Below the pieces are notes generated by a model. The model was not told where the DNA came from, did no database searches, and worked only from the letters and a program-made list of their open reading frames with translations. Below are positions 23,977-32,439 of a stretch of DNA of 64,000 nucleotides, one piece after another. Source of the stretch: an uncultured bacterium. GTDB lineage: Bacteria > Krumholzibacteriota > Krumholzibacteriia > LZORAL124-64-63. The stretch covers positions 235,635-299,634 of the forward strand of contig CALMJK010000002.1 of NCBI GenBank assembly GCA_937864225.1, read 5' to 3'. The position numbers and the translations under genes are program-made. Positions within the stretch are counted from its first letter, which is position 1, and each line of letters opens with the position of its first letter.

Positions 23977-25518
23977 TCAGGCGGAGAACTCCACCCCCTG
24001 GGCGAGATGAATCTCCCCGCCCCAGTTGACGGTGTTCGTCTGCCTCCGCATGTAGGCCTTCCACGAGTCGGAGCCGGACTCGCGTCCGCCGCCGGTCTCC
24101 TTCTCGCCGCCGAATGCGCCGCCGATCTCGGCGCCGGACGTGCCGACGTTCACGTTGGCGATGCCGCAGTCGGAGCCCTTCCAGCTCAGGAACGTCTCGG
24201 CCTCGGCCACGCTGTCGGTGAAGATGGCCGACGACAGCCCCTGCGGCACGTCGTTGTGCAGTCGCAGCGCGTCGTCGAGCTTCCGGTACTTCATCACGTA
24301 GAGAATGGGCGCGAAGGTCTCGTGCTGGACGATGCTGGCGCCGTTGTCGATCTCGATGACGGTCGGCAGCACGAACGTGCGCCGGCCCAGCGGCGGCTCG
24401 ATCACCTTGCCGCCGTACAGGACCTTGCCGCCCTGCTGCCTGGCCGCCTTGATCGCCGCCTCGTAGGCCTTCACGGCGTCTTCGTCGATCAGCGGGCCCA
24501 TGAGCGTCTTCGGATCGAGGGGATCGCCGACGCGCACCTTCTTGTAGTTCGTCACCAGCTTGGCGATGAACGTGGCGTAGATCTTCTCGTGGATGATCAG
24601 GCGGCGCGTCGAGGTGCAGCGCTGCCCGGCCGTGCCGACGGCGCCGAAGAACGCGGAGGCCAGCGCCCCGGTCAGGTCGGCCTTGTCGGAGATGATGAGA
24701 GCGTTGTTGCCGCCCAGTTCCAGGATGGTGCGGCCGAGCCGCGCGCCGACGACGGCGCCGATCCGCTTGCCCATGCGGGTCGAGCCGGTGGCGCTGATCA
24801 ACGGCAGCCGCGAATCGGCGATCATGCGCTCGCCCACCGTCGCGCCGCGCCCGATCACGACGCAGGAGATGCCCTCGGGCAACCCGTTCGCGCGGAACAC
24901 CTCGTTGACGACGTTCTGGCAAGCGATGGCGCACAGCGGCGCCTTGCTCGACGGCTTCCAGACGACCGGATCGCCGCACACCCAGGCCAGCGCCGAGTTC
25001 CACGCCCAGACCGCGACCGGGAAATTGAAGGCGCTGATGACGCCGATGGGACCCAGCGGCTGCCACTGCTCCATCATCCGGTGCATCGGCCGCTCGCTCT
25101 GCAGCGTGGGGCCGCAGAGGCAGCGGCTCTGCCCGACGGCATAGTCGCAGATGTCGATCATCTCCTGGACCTCGCCCAGCCCCTCCGTCAGGATCTTGCC
25201 CATCTCGAGCGAGACCAGGCGACCGAGCATTTCCTTTTTCTCCCGCAGCGCGACGCCGACCTGGCGCACGATCTCCCCGCGCCTGGGCGCCGGCACGGCG
25301 CGCCACGCCACGAAGGCGCTCGTGGCGGCCTGCATGATCCGCGCGTAGTCCTTGACGTCGGCCTGCGCGACCTTCGCCAGCAACTCTCCCGTGGCGGGGC
25401 TGCGCGATTCGATCAGGTCGGCGCCGGAGGCGAACCACTCGCCCCCGCAGTTGGCGCCGGCCAGGCGGGGTTTCAAGCCCAGCGCCTTGAACAGCCGGTT
25501 CTTCTCCTGGGTCGTCAT
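23977..25518 (-). CDS. Aminoadipate-semialdehyde dehydrogenase (ALDH7/antiquitin type)
   Basis: Oxidises 2-aminoadipate 6-semialdehyde to 2-aminoadipate, the third step of the saccharopine route. The 513-residue ALDH has general-base E268 (LELGGNN) and catalytic C301 (GTAGQRCTS), the cofactor-site FNFPVAVW and the C-terminal GGEKETGGGRESGSDSWK, which is characteristic of the ALDH7 family. The start is ATG at 25518. It lies 30 bp after the saccharopine dehydrogenase gene and before the PEP-binding gene. Context and family agree; piperideine-6-carboxylate is the equivalent cyclic substrate. Confidence 0.93.
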   Translation of the reverse strand: MTTQEKNRLFKALGLKPRLAGANCGGEWFASGADLIESRSPATGELLAKVAQADVKDYARIMQAATSAFVAWRAVPAPRRGEIVRQVGVALREKKEMLGRLVSLEMGKILTEGLGEVQEMIDICDYAVGQSRCLCGPTLQSERPMHRMMEQWQPLGPIGVISAFNFPVAVWAWNSALAWVCGDPVVWKPSSKAPLCAIACQNVVNEVFRANGLPEGISCVVIGRGATVGERMIADSRLPLISATGSTRMGKRIGAVVGARLGRTILELGGNNALIISDKADLTGALASAFFGAVGTAGQRCTSTRRLIIHEKIYATFIAKLVTNYKKVRVGDPLDPKTLMGPLIDEDAVKAYEAAIKAARQQGGKVLYGGKVIEPPLGRRTFVLPTVIEIDNGASIVQHETFAPILYVMKYRKLDDALRLHNDVPQGLSSAIFTDSVAEAETFLSWKGSDCGIANVNVGTSGAEIGGAFGGEKETGGGRESGSDSWKAYMRRQTNTVNWGGEIHLAQGVEFSA

Positions 25519-25548
25519 GACGGCAGCCTCCCCTTCGCCCCACCGGGC

Positions 25549-26868
25549 CTAGAACGTCTCCGTCCGCTCGCGGCAGACGATGTCGAGCCCGGCCAGTTCA
25601 TCGAGCACCGGGTCGTAGATGTCGGCGGTCACCGGCCGCAGCACGCCGGGCGCCGTGATTTTGCCTTGCAGGATGAGGTCGACGCCGATCGCCGCGGGCA
25701 ACGACACCGTGCGCGACATCGAGGAGTCGCCGCCCGGGATGCCGTGGTCGATCAGGCTCGAAACGATCCGCTCGCGTTTGCCGTCCGGGTACTGGGCGCG
25801 GAAGTCGTGGTAGAGCACGATCATGTCGCGCTCTCCCGGCCGATACGCCAGCTTCTCGTACATGCGGTCTCCGAGCGCGTCCAGCGGGCAGATGCGGTCG
25901 ACCTTGAACGGCAGGTCGGAGAACATGCCCAGCCAGTGCAGGTTCCAGGCCGGCAGCGCGTCGGCCGGGATGCCGAGCTTCTTCGCCGTGACGACCCGCA
26001 GCTCGTCCTGGGCGCCGCAGCCCAGGAGCGCGCGCATGAACTGCGCGTAGGTCCTGCCCTTCACGTCCGTCTCGTCCAGCGACAGCAGGCCCAGCTTGCC
26101 GACGCAGTAGAGCGTGTCGCACCACCCCATGTTGCGCAGCGTGCCGCGGAACATGGTCTGAATGCCTTGCAAGCCGTACACGTCGATGTACGAGATGGAG
26201 TCGCGGTTGGGGTAGGCCTCGTAGTCGCCCTGGCCCTCGACCTGCAGCACGTGCATGTCGCGGAACAGGCGCTCGCTGGGGATGGTGACGTGACGGCCGT
26301 CGAGCAGGTACTGCGCGTTGTTGCGCCCGGCCAACAGCACGCCGCGCGGCGCCCACGAGAACTTGTAGCCGAACGGGTTGTCGTTGGCCTCCGGAGCGGG
26401 CAGCCCGCCGCAGTACGACTTGAAGGCGACGATCTTGCCGCCCTTGCGACGCACGGCGTCGATGATCCGCATGGCGGACATGTGATCGATGCCGGGGTCG
26501 ACGCCGATCTCGTTCAGCACGGTCACGCCGGCCTGCTTCGCGGCCCCGTCGAGCTCCTGCATGGCGGCCGACACGTAGGATGTCGTGACCATGTGCTTGC
26601 GATGCTTGATGCACAGCTTCGCAACGACGGGGTGGTGAGCGTAGGGCAGGAGGCTGACCGCGAGGTCGCACTGCGCGATGAACGACTCGAGCTTCTGCTC
26701 GTCCGACACCTCGAGCGCAGCGGCCTTGCCGCCCGGATGCCCCTGGATGAGCGCCTGGGCCTTGCTCACCGTCCGGCTGGCGACCACGACCTCGTAGCCC
26801 TTGTCGAGCAGGTGGCGGACGATCGGCCTGGTGACCATCCCCGCGCCCAGCACCAACACCCGTTTCAT
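25549..26868 (-). CDS. Saccharopine dehydrogenase, glutamate-forming
   Basis: Splits saccharopine to glutamate and aminoadipate semialdehyde. The 439-residue protein starts with a Rossmann motif (VLVLGAGMVTRPIV) and continues with YAHHPVVAKLCI, NEIGVDPGIDHMSAM, KSYCGGLPAPEANDNPFGYKFSW and SRTVSLPAAIG, all typical of the LYS9/AASS-SDH family. In animals this activity is fused to the reductase encoded just upstream; here the two are separate, 72 bp apart. Some homologues act in lysine biosynthesis in fungi, but the ALDH7 partner favours degradation. ATG at 26868. Confidence 0.93.
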   Translation of the reverse strand: MKRVLVLGAGMVTRPIVRHLLDKGYEVVVASRTVSKAQALIQGHPGGKAAALEVSDEQKLESFIAQCDLAVSLLPYAHHPVVAKLCIKHRKHMVTTSYVSAAMQELDGAAKQAGVTVLNEIGVDPGIDHMSAMRIIDAVRRKGGKIVAFKSYCGGLPAPEANDNPFGYKFSWAPRGVLLAGRNNAQYLLDGRHVTIPSERLFRDMHVLQVEGQGDYEAYPNRDSISYIDVYGLQGIQTMFRGTLRNMGWCDTLYCVGKLGLLSLDETDVKGRTYAQFMRALLGCGAQDELRVVTAKKLGIPADALPAWNLHWLGMFSDLPFKVDRICPLDALGDRMYEKLAYRPGERDMIVLYHDFRAQYPDGKRERIVSSLIDHGIPGGDSSMSRTVSLPAAIGVDLILQGKITAPGVLRPVTADIYDPVLDELAGLDIVCRERTETF

Positions 26869-26940
26869 GCTGTCCTCCGTTGGCTCGCGGCCCCGCGTCG
26901 CGGCGCCGCCGTCACGAGAAAGCGAGGCCCGGCCGCCCGG

Positions 26941-28254
26941 TCAGGCCTCGATGTAATGCCGCAGGTATCCGTAGGCGGGCGTGAGCTCGCCCCGGTGAAC
27001 GATGACCGCCTTTTTCAGATGCGGGGGCAGATTCAACCGCGCGAAATCGACGCTCCAGTCGGCGGCCGCCATGTCCGGAACCATGCCCTTGAGGGTCGCG
27101 CTGAAGTGCGCGGATGATTCCAGCGCCAACTCGCACGGGAGGTTGTCGACGGCCATGACGACCGGGCCGTGCCCCTCGACGCCGTCTTGCACGGCGTCCT
27201 CGACCGGATCGTAGACGTAGCACGGCGCGGCGGGCTGCGTGGTCTTGAGCGTGAGCTCGATGCTGCCCTCGATGTCGCAGCTGATGTCGCCGATGACCTG
27301 CAAGCGCGGGCGGTGACCCGGCAGACAGTGGGTCTGCGCCCACTCCCTGGTGACGAGTCGCGGGTAGCGCTCCTCCCAGTAGATCGTGTTCACGAGCACG
27401 TCCAGGTGCGGCAGGTGCCGGTCGAAGCAGCCCAGGTAGCGTTCGGGGCGCGCGTAGTAGTCCTGCAGCGCGAACGTCGCCTGCGGGTCCGTCGGGCAGG
27501 CCATGTCCTCCTCGCGGAAGACCACCTTCAGCAGCGGCGGCGCGGCGTCGGACGGCGCGGCGGCGGCCGGCAGCTCGCCCGGCGAGACCTCGGTCACGGG
27601 CAGGACGTTCAGGATCTCCTGGACCCCCTGCGAGACGTTCCCGTAACCCGCCACGCCGAAGACGAGGGGCCGCAGGCCCTCGGGCAGGCCGTGCCGCAGG
27701 ATCTTGTCGCCGATCTCGCGCAGATGCGCCTTGGCCGCGGCCAGATCGGCGTAGCCGTAGGCATGCCGCACCTCGGCCAGGGGCGTGCTGAGACCGCGCC
27801 AACGCAGACGCTGCCCCAGGCACCAGAGCGTTTCGATCATGCCGGCGTAGCCGGCGTGCCGGCTGAAGAAGACCAGGCGCCGGTTCTGCTCGTCGGCGAT
27901 CTTCTCGTAGTCCACCAGCGAACAGCCCAGCTCGAGCAGGCGCCTGAGCATCGGCATGTTGTACGGCTGCCCCTTGACCACGTGGGAGAAGTAGACGTAG
28001 ACCTTGCCCCGTTGCAGCAGCCGGGCCGGAATCTCCTTGATGGCCAACACGATGTCGCAGGGGCTGAGATCCTCGCCGACCGCCAGGCCCGCGGCCCGGT
28101 ACTCCTCGTCGGTCACCACGCGGATGGGCGAAGGCTGCACGATGAAGGTGGTGCCGATCTCGCGTTGCAGCTCGACGAGGTCGCGCGGCAGCAGCAACGC
28201 CCGCCGCTCCCACTCGTTCTTGTCTTCTCTACGGATGCCGATGGTGATGCCCAT
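26941..28254 (-). CDS. Lysine-ketoglutarate reductase (saccharopine-forming)
   Basis: Condenses lysine with 2-oxoglutarate to saccharopine. The 437-residue protein matches the LKR half of animal/plant AASS and the alanine-dehydrogenase/PNT-like fold: N-terminal IGIRREDKNEWERRA, then SHVVKGQPYNM, the nucleotide-binding VFGVAGYGNVSQG, and VIGDISCDIEGSIE. It is first in a tightly packed run with saccharopine dehydrogenase, ALDH7, the receiver/PEP-binding gene and gdhA. An AT-rich palindrome lies 32 bp upstream of its ATG (28254). The SDH half is absent, so the eukaryotic bifunctional enzyme is split here. Confidence 0.92.
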   Translation of the reverse strand: MGITIGIRREDKNEWERRALLLPRDLVELQREIGTTFIVQPSPIRVVTDEEYRAAGLAVGEDLSPCDIVLAIKEIPARLLQRGKVYVYFSHVVKGQPYNMPMLRRLLELGCSLVDYEKIADEQNRRLVFFSRHAGYAGMIETLWCLGQRLRWRGLSTPLAEVRHAYGYADLAAAKAHLREIGDKILRHGLPEGLRPLVFGVAGYGNVSQGVQEILNVLPVTEVSPGELPAAAAPSDAAPPLLKVVFREEDMACPTDPQATFALQDYYARPERYLGCFDRHLPHLDVLVNTIYWEERYPRLVTREWAQTHCLPGHRPRLQVIGDISCDIEGSIELTLKTTQPAAPCYVYDPVEDAVQDGVEGHGPVVMAVDNLPCELALESSAHFSATLKGMVPDMAAADWSVDFARLNLPPHLKKAVIVHRGELTPAYGYLRHYIEA

Positions 28255-28285
28255 CCGGAACCTCTCGCCGTGCGCGGCCGCAAAC

Positions 28286-28299
28286 CATTATCAATAATG
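28286..28299. promoter_or_regulatory. Palindromic operator candidate upstream of lysine operon
   Basis: CATTAT-CA-ATAATG, a perfect 14-bp dyad in an AT-rich patch between the divergent LKR and uracil-DNA glycosylase genes. No regulator gene is adjacent. I could not pair it with a good -35 element. It may be a binding site for a lysine-responsive regulator encoded elsewhere. Confidence 0.4.
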
Positions 28300-28375
28300 C
28301 AAAAACGGGCCTCGCCCGCGTTGTCGGGCCCAAAGCTAGGGCCGCGCGGGCGGGGAGTCAAGGCGGGGGGAGCGC

Positions 28376-29146
28376 ATGGCGGCGGCGACAGCGCCCCCTT
28401 CCTGCCCTATATTGCCCCGCATGCCGCGCCCCTTCGACCCCGCGCCCAGGGCTCTGCTGACCTGCCGCGCCTGCCCCCGCCTGGTCCGGTGGCGCGAGGA
28501 GATCGCCCGCCGCCGCCGCCGGGCCTACGCCGACCAGGCGTACTGGGGGCGTCCGGTGCCCGGTTTCGGGGACCCGGACGCCAGCGTGCTGCTCGTCGGC
28601 CTGGCGCCCGGCGCGCACGGCAGCAATCGCACCGGCCGCATGTTCACCGGCGACGCCAGCGGCGACTTCCTCTACCCCGCCTTGCACCGTCTGGGCCTGG
28701 CGAGCGGCCCGCGCGCCGTCTCGCGCGACGACGGCCTGACACTGCGGCACCTGTTCATCACGGCGGCGGCGCGCTGCGCTCCCCCCGGCAACCGGCCGCG
28801 CCCCGAGGAACTGGCCGCCTGCCGCCGCTGGCTGGCCCGCGACGCGGCGGCGCTGCCGCGGCTGCGCGTGGTGCTGGCCCTGGGGCGCGTTGCGCACGAG
28901 GCCTGGCTCGACTTGCGGCGCGACGAGGGAGCCCCGTTGGTGAAGGCGCGCTTCCCCTTCGCCCACGGCGCCGAGCACCGGCCCGAAGCGACCGGACCGC
29001 TGCTGCTCGACGCCTACCACGTGAGCTTCCAGAACACGAACACGGGCCGGCTCTCGGCCGCCATGTTCGACGCCGTGCTGGTGCGGGCGCGCGAGTTGGC
29101 GGGCTTGCCGCGCCTGCCGCTCACGTCTTCAGGTCTCGGCCCGTGA
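28376..29146 (+). CDS. Uracil-DNA glycosylase, family 5-like (UDGb)
   Basis: Base-excision repair enzyme of the UDG superfamily. The 256-residue protein contains VPGFGDPDASVLLVGLAPG and the family-5 motif GLAPGAHGSNRTGRMFTGD (about residues 77-95), Cys residues near the N-terminus (C31, C34) that fit an Fe-S cluster with later Cys, and a C-terminal HVSFQNTNTGRL in place of motif 2 HPSxQN. The active-site Asp/Asn of families 1 and 4 is replaced by Ala (GLAPG), as in family 5. Start ATG at 28376 has GGGGGAG upstream; ATG 28421 is an alternative. Its end overlaps the MTH1187-type gene by 26 bp, convergently. Confidence 0.88.
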   Translation: MAAATAPPSCPILPRMPRPFDPAPRALLTCRACPRLVRWREEIARRRRRAYADQAYWGRPVPGFGDPDASVLLVGLAPGAHGSNRTGRMFTGDASGDFLYPALHRLGLASGPRAVSRDDGLTLRHLFITAAARCAPPGNRPRPEELAACRRWLARDAAALPRLRVVLALGRVAHEAWLDLRRDEGAPLVKARFPFAHGAEHRPEATGPLLLDAYHVSFQNTNTGRLSAAMFDAVLVRARELAGLPRLPLTSSGLGP

Positions 29147-29429
29147 CCTGCTTGAGCTTGGCCACCTTCGCCTCTAGCCGCCCGCCGCCGCCCCGGCGGG
29201 CGTCGATCTTGATCTGGCAGGCGATGCGCTCGCAATCGACGGCCATGCGTTCGAAGCACTGTTTGACCACGCCCATGACCTCGTCGAACTCCCCCTCGAG
29301 CGTCGTGCCCATGGGACCGAGCCGATAGGGCAGGCCGCTGCCATCGATGATATCGAGCGACCGCGCGACGTAACGCGAAACGCTCGCCCCTTTGTCCGTC
29401 GGATACATGGAGAACTCGAGCAGGACCAC
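29121..29429 (-). CDS. MTH1187/YkoF-like (DUF77) thiamine-binding-type protein
   Basis: A 102-residue protein with the family pattern LLEFSMYPTDKG, VSRYVARSLDIID, SGLPYRLGPMGTTLEGE and FDEVMGVVKQCFE. The family has a ferredoxin-like fold, forms oligomers and is annotated as thiamine-binding in some members; its in vivo role is poorly defined. GTG start at 29429 with GGAGGT upstream gives the family-standard N-terminus; the open frame to 29486 is not conserved. Convergent with the UDG gene and not clearly in an operon. Confidence 0.8.
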   Translation of the reverse strand: MVLLEFSMYPTDKGASVSRYVARSLDIIDGSGLPYRLGPMGTTLEGEFDEVMGVVKQCFERMAVDCERIACQIKIDARRGGGGRLEAKVAKLKQVTGRDLKT

Positions 29430-29535
29430 GTTCCACCTCCCGGCCGCCCGCCGCGCCCGCGACGGGCCGCCGGCATGATATGACACAGGGCGGGATCACG
29501 CGATCCCGCCCCTGGTCGACGAGGGAAAGCACGAA

Positions 29536-30189
29536 CTACTGGAACAGCGCCTTGACCCGGCCCCAGCTGTCGGCCTCGGCATCCACCGCCAGCATGTTCG
29601 CGACCTTGATCTGGAAGGTGAGCTGCGAGTTCGTCGGAATCGACTTGCCCCACACCATCATCGCGTCGCCGGTGAGCGTGAAGCCGTCGCGCAGCGGCGC
29701 GCCGTAGATCTGCATGATCTGCAGCCCGTTCGGCCCTTCCGCCAGGCAACTGCCCGGGATGGTGATCCCATCCAGCACGAGGTCGTACACGTGCACCGAG
29801 GAGGACTGCACGACGGCCTGGCTGCGGATGAAGATGGCGTCGAAAGCTTGATAATCGGTCACGTAACAGAGCGTCTGCCCGGCCAGCCCGAACACGGCCA
29901 GGTGCGTGGCGACGTCATACGTGAGCGTGAAGGAATAGGGCTGCTCGTTCTGCCAGCCATGCTGGGCGCACGCAACCGGGTTGGTCGTGCTCGGCCCGAT
30001 GCTCAATTCGAAGGTCACCGTGCCCAGCAGATCGCCGATGCGCCCCTGCGCCACGAAGAGACTGTCTGACAGGGCGGGAGCCACCTCGCTGTCGCTCGCG
30101 AAATAGGAGATGCTCAACTGGGCCCCGGCCGCCGCCGGCAGGGCGAGATTCGCCAGGATCAACAGACGCAAAACCTTTCCAAGCTTCAT
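29536..30189 (-). CDS. Secreted hypothetical protein
   Basis: I do not recognise the family. The 217-residue protein begins with a clear Sec signal peptide (MKLGKVLRLLILANLALPAAAGAQ), likely cleaved after AGA near residue 23. The remainder is Ser/Thr-rich and predicted to be mostly beta, with three Cys in the mature part and little charge, like extracellular or surface beta-sandwich proteins. Base composition is lower in GC than its neighbours, and the 172 bp upstream (30190-30361) are markedly AT-rich with no gene I can see. This suggests transfer or a strongly expressed promoter region. Confidence 0.7.
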   Translation of the reverse strand: MKLGKVLRLLILANLALPAAAGAQLSISYFASDSEVAPALSDSLFVAQGRIGDLLGTVTFELSIGPSTTNPVACAQHGWQNEQPYSFTLTYDVATHLAVFGLAGQTLCYVTDYQAFDAIFIRSQAVVQSSSVHVYDLVLDGITIPGSCLAEGPNGLQIMQIYGAPLRDGFTLTGDAMMVWGKSIPTNSQLTFQIKVANMLAVDAEADSWGRVKALFQ

Positions 30190-30361
30190 GATGCGCGCTC
30201 CCGGAAAGTCGTCCCGAGGTTGGCGACGCCCACCGCGCCCGCCATCAGCCTCCCGTGGGGACGATACGCGCGCGGCAGCGTTGCCCTAATTTCTTGTGAT
30301 AATAACATATTGAAGCGCCAATCCGAGAACAAATATATTCTTAAGGAAATAAAATCATGTC

Positions 30362-31099
30362 TTATTTGTCTTTATTATCGGAATGGCGTGTCAGGGGCGC
30401 GTCCACATTGGGGCGTTCGGCACGCTCCAACCATCGTCGCGCGGCCGCTTCCAGGCGCCGCCTCTGCGTCGCGTAGAGCCCGACCGCCGCCACGGCCAGT
30501 CCCGCCAGCCACAGCCACCCGCGCGGTCCCAGCCCGCTGGCGTGCGAGCCGAACCACACCGCGACGGCCACACCCGGCAAACGCGCCACGGCCAGCAGCG
30601 TGAACGTGCGCAGCAGCGGCAGGCGCGTCAGCCCGATGGCCCAGCACGCCAGGTCGTCGGGCAGCATGGGCAACAAGAAGATGAGGAAGAAGAACGGCCC
30701 GCCGTGGTGGGAGGCCAGCTCATCCACCCGCGCCACACGCGCCGGGGACAGACAGCGGGCCACGACGGCGCGTCCCCAGCGACGCGCCAAGAGCAACGCC
30801 AGCGCCGAGCCCAGCAGCACCGCCGCATGGCTCAGCAGCAAACCCCGCCAAAAGCCGAACAGCCAGCCGTTGGCCACGGCCAGCGCCTGTCCGGGCAGCA
30901 GGGGCACGAGCGGCTTGAGCGTCCCGAGCGTCAGACTCGCCGCCGGCGCCCACGCCCCGCGCGCCCGCAGCCAAGCCTGCAAACGCGCCTCGTCGCCGAG
31001 GAAAGACCAGAGCCCGCCTCCTCCCGGCGCAACGACCCAGACCAACAGCGCCGCCAGCGCCGCTGCCGCCAGCGCGCCCAGGCATCGAGTTCTCGTCAT
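30362..31099 (-). CDS. TVP38/TMEM64-family (DedA-like) membrane protein
   Basis: A 245-residue integral membrane protein with five or six hydrophobic segments and the SNARE-associated/DedA-like pattern: LLPGQALAVANGWLFGFWRGLL in the first half and FFFLIFLLPMLPDDLACWAIGLT in the second. Some homologues are lipid scramblases or transporters in the inner membrane; the substrate here is unknown. ATG 31099 lies only 24 bp from the left end of the insertion sequence, so its promoter may have been displaced or supplied by the element. The C-terminus is hydrophilic. Confidence 0.82.
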   Translation of the reverse strand: MTRTRCLGALAAAALAALLVWVVAPGGGGLWSFLGDEARLQAWLRARGAWAPAASLTLGTLKPLVPLLPGQALAVANGWLFGFWRGLLLSHAAVLLGSALALLLARRWGRAVVARCLSPARVARVDELASHHGGPFFFLIFLLPMLPDDLACWAIGLTRLPLLRTFTLLAVARLPGVAVAVWFGSHASGLGPRGWLWLAGLAVAAVGLYATQRRRLEAAARRWLERAERPNVDAPLTRHSDNKDK

Positions 31100-31123
31100 G
31101 GCGCCGGGATCCTAACAGAAGCC

Positions 31124-31147
31124 TTGTGCCTCTGAGATTGTTTCTGG
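31124..31147 (+). repeat. Left terminal inverted repeat of the IS
   Basis: 24 bp beginning TTGTGCCTCTGAGATTG; compared with the reverse complement of 32318-32341 it differs at three positions. It lies 26 bp before the transposase ATG and probably overlaps the transposase promoter. Confidence 0.85.
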
Positions 31148-31172
31148 CTCGTGAACTGCATGGCTCGCGGTC

Positions 31173-32279
31173 ATGAGATCGTTTGCAAACCCACCCAGCG
31201 ACTTCACCCCGCCCTTCTGCCCCAACCCCAGCTGCCGCCATCACAGGGGGTTAACGGACGGCTGGCGCCTCAAGCGCGCCGGCTTCTTCCGCCGCCTCGT
31301 CCAGCCGCACCGGATCCAACGGTTTACCTGTCTGCACTGCCGCCGTTCCTTCAGTTCACAGACCTTCAGCACATCCTACTGGCTCAAGCGGCCCGACCTG
31401 CCCGCCAGGTTGTTCATGCGCGCCGTCGGCGGCATGGCCAACCGCCAGATCGCCCGCGACCTGCGCATCGCTCCCGCCACCGTCGACCGCCAACTCGCCC
31501 GCCTGGGCCGACACTGCCTGCTCCTGCACACCCGCCTCTGTGGCCAAGCCAGACCCCGCGGACCCCTCGTCCTGGACGGCTTCGAGTCCTTCGAGTTCAG
31601 CCAGTACCACCCCTTCCAACACCACCTGCTCGTCGAAGCCCAATCCAGCTTCTTCTGGCACTTCACCGACAGCCCACTGCGCCGCAAGGGCCGCATGACC
31701 GACGCCCAGAAACGCCGCCGCCAGCGCCTCGAGACCGAACTCGGCCGGCCCGATCCCAAGGCGGTCGAGAAGGATGTCACAAGCCTGCTCCAGACCGTCT
31801 TGGACCAGGAATGCGCCGTCACCCTGCGCAGCGACGACCACAAAGCCTATCCCCGCGCCCTGCGCAACCTCGAATGCCAGTTCCACCACCAGGTCACTCC
31901 CTCCCGGCAGCGGCGGGACGCCGACAACCCCCTGTTCGAGATCAACCTCCTCGACCTGCTCATCCGCCACAGCCAGGCCAACCATCGCCGCCAGACGATC
32001 GCCTGGTCGAAGCGTCGGCAGAGCTCGGCCGAACGGCTGGCCGTGCTGCTGGTCTGGCGCAACTACGTGAAGTGCCGATGGGAGAAACGATGCCGGCAGA
32101 GCCCGGCGATGCTCAAGGGAATGCTCGCGAGCCGGTTGACCGTGCGCGAGGTGTTGAAGGAGCGGCTCTTCCGAACCCAGATCGATCTACCCCAACGCTG
32201 GGCCGAGTACTACCGGCGGGCCGTCGAAACCTTGGCCGTGCCCAACGGTCGGCGGCATGAGTTGACATACGCCTTCTAG
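31173..32279 (+). CDS. IS transposase, zinc-ribbon plus DDE-like
   Basis: A 368-residue transposase. The N-terminus has a Cys4 zinc ribbon (FCPNPSC then FTCLHC), followed by a helix-turn-helix segment (NRQIARDLRIAPATVDRQLARLG). The catalytic core candidates are D in LVLDGFESFEF, D in LRSDDHKAYPRAL and E in SSAERLAVLLVWRNYVKC. This order resembles IS1-like and related single-ORF transposases, but I cannot assign a family. The reading frame is intact, so the element may still be active. Confidence 0.85.
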   Translation: MRSFANPPSDFTPPFCPNPSCRHHRGLTDGWRLKRAGFFRRLVQPHRIQRFTCLHCRRSFSSQTFSTSYWLKRPDLPARLFMRAVGGMANRQIARDLRIAPATVDRQLARLGRHCLLLHTRLCGQARPRGPLVLDGFESFEFSQYHPFQHHLLVEAQSSFFWHFTDSPLRRKGRMTDAQKRRRQRLETELGRPDPKAVEKDVTSLLQTVLDQECAVTLRSDDHKAYPRALRNLECQFHHQVTPSRQRRDADNPLFEINLLDLLIRHSQANHRRQTIAWSKRRQSSAERLAVLLVWRNYVKCRWEKRCRQSPAMLKGMLASRLTVREVLKERLFRTQIDLPQRWAEYYRRAVETLAVPNGRRHELTYAF

Positions 32280-32317
32280 CCACACAACTCAGCGACCAGG
32301 ACAGCCTTCTGCCCGGC

Positions 32318-32341
32318 CCAGATACAATCTCGAAGGCACAA
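32318..32341 (-). repeat. Right terminal inverted repeat of the IS
   Basis: 24-bp partner of 31124-31147, 38 bp beyond the transposase stop; three mismatches, all internal. Immediately outside is a run of six T (32345-32350). Confidence 0.85.
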
Positions 32342-32439
32342 CTGTTTTTTGCGCAATGCGTCGTTGACCGACGTCATGCCAGGCATCATGCTTGCTATCG
32401 ATTCCATCCCCACGCACGACCGTGAAACGAGGAAGCAGT

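Larger units (their letters stand above)
31124..32341 (+). mobile_element. Insertion sequence, 1218 bp, unclassified family
   Basis: Bounded by 24-bp terminal inverted repeats, 31124-31147 and 32318-32341, that match at 21 of 24 positions (outer bases TTGTGCCT). A single transposase gene fills the interior. The flanks (31114-31123 and 32342-32351) show no convincing direct repeat, so either the target duplication has decayed or the element makes none. It sits between the TVP38 gene and an orphan CDS. Only one copy is visible. Confidence 0.85.

Noticed and set aside
31114..32351. Target-site duplication of the IS
   Set aside because: Compared 8-10 bp on each side; no repeat beyond chance.
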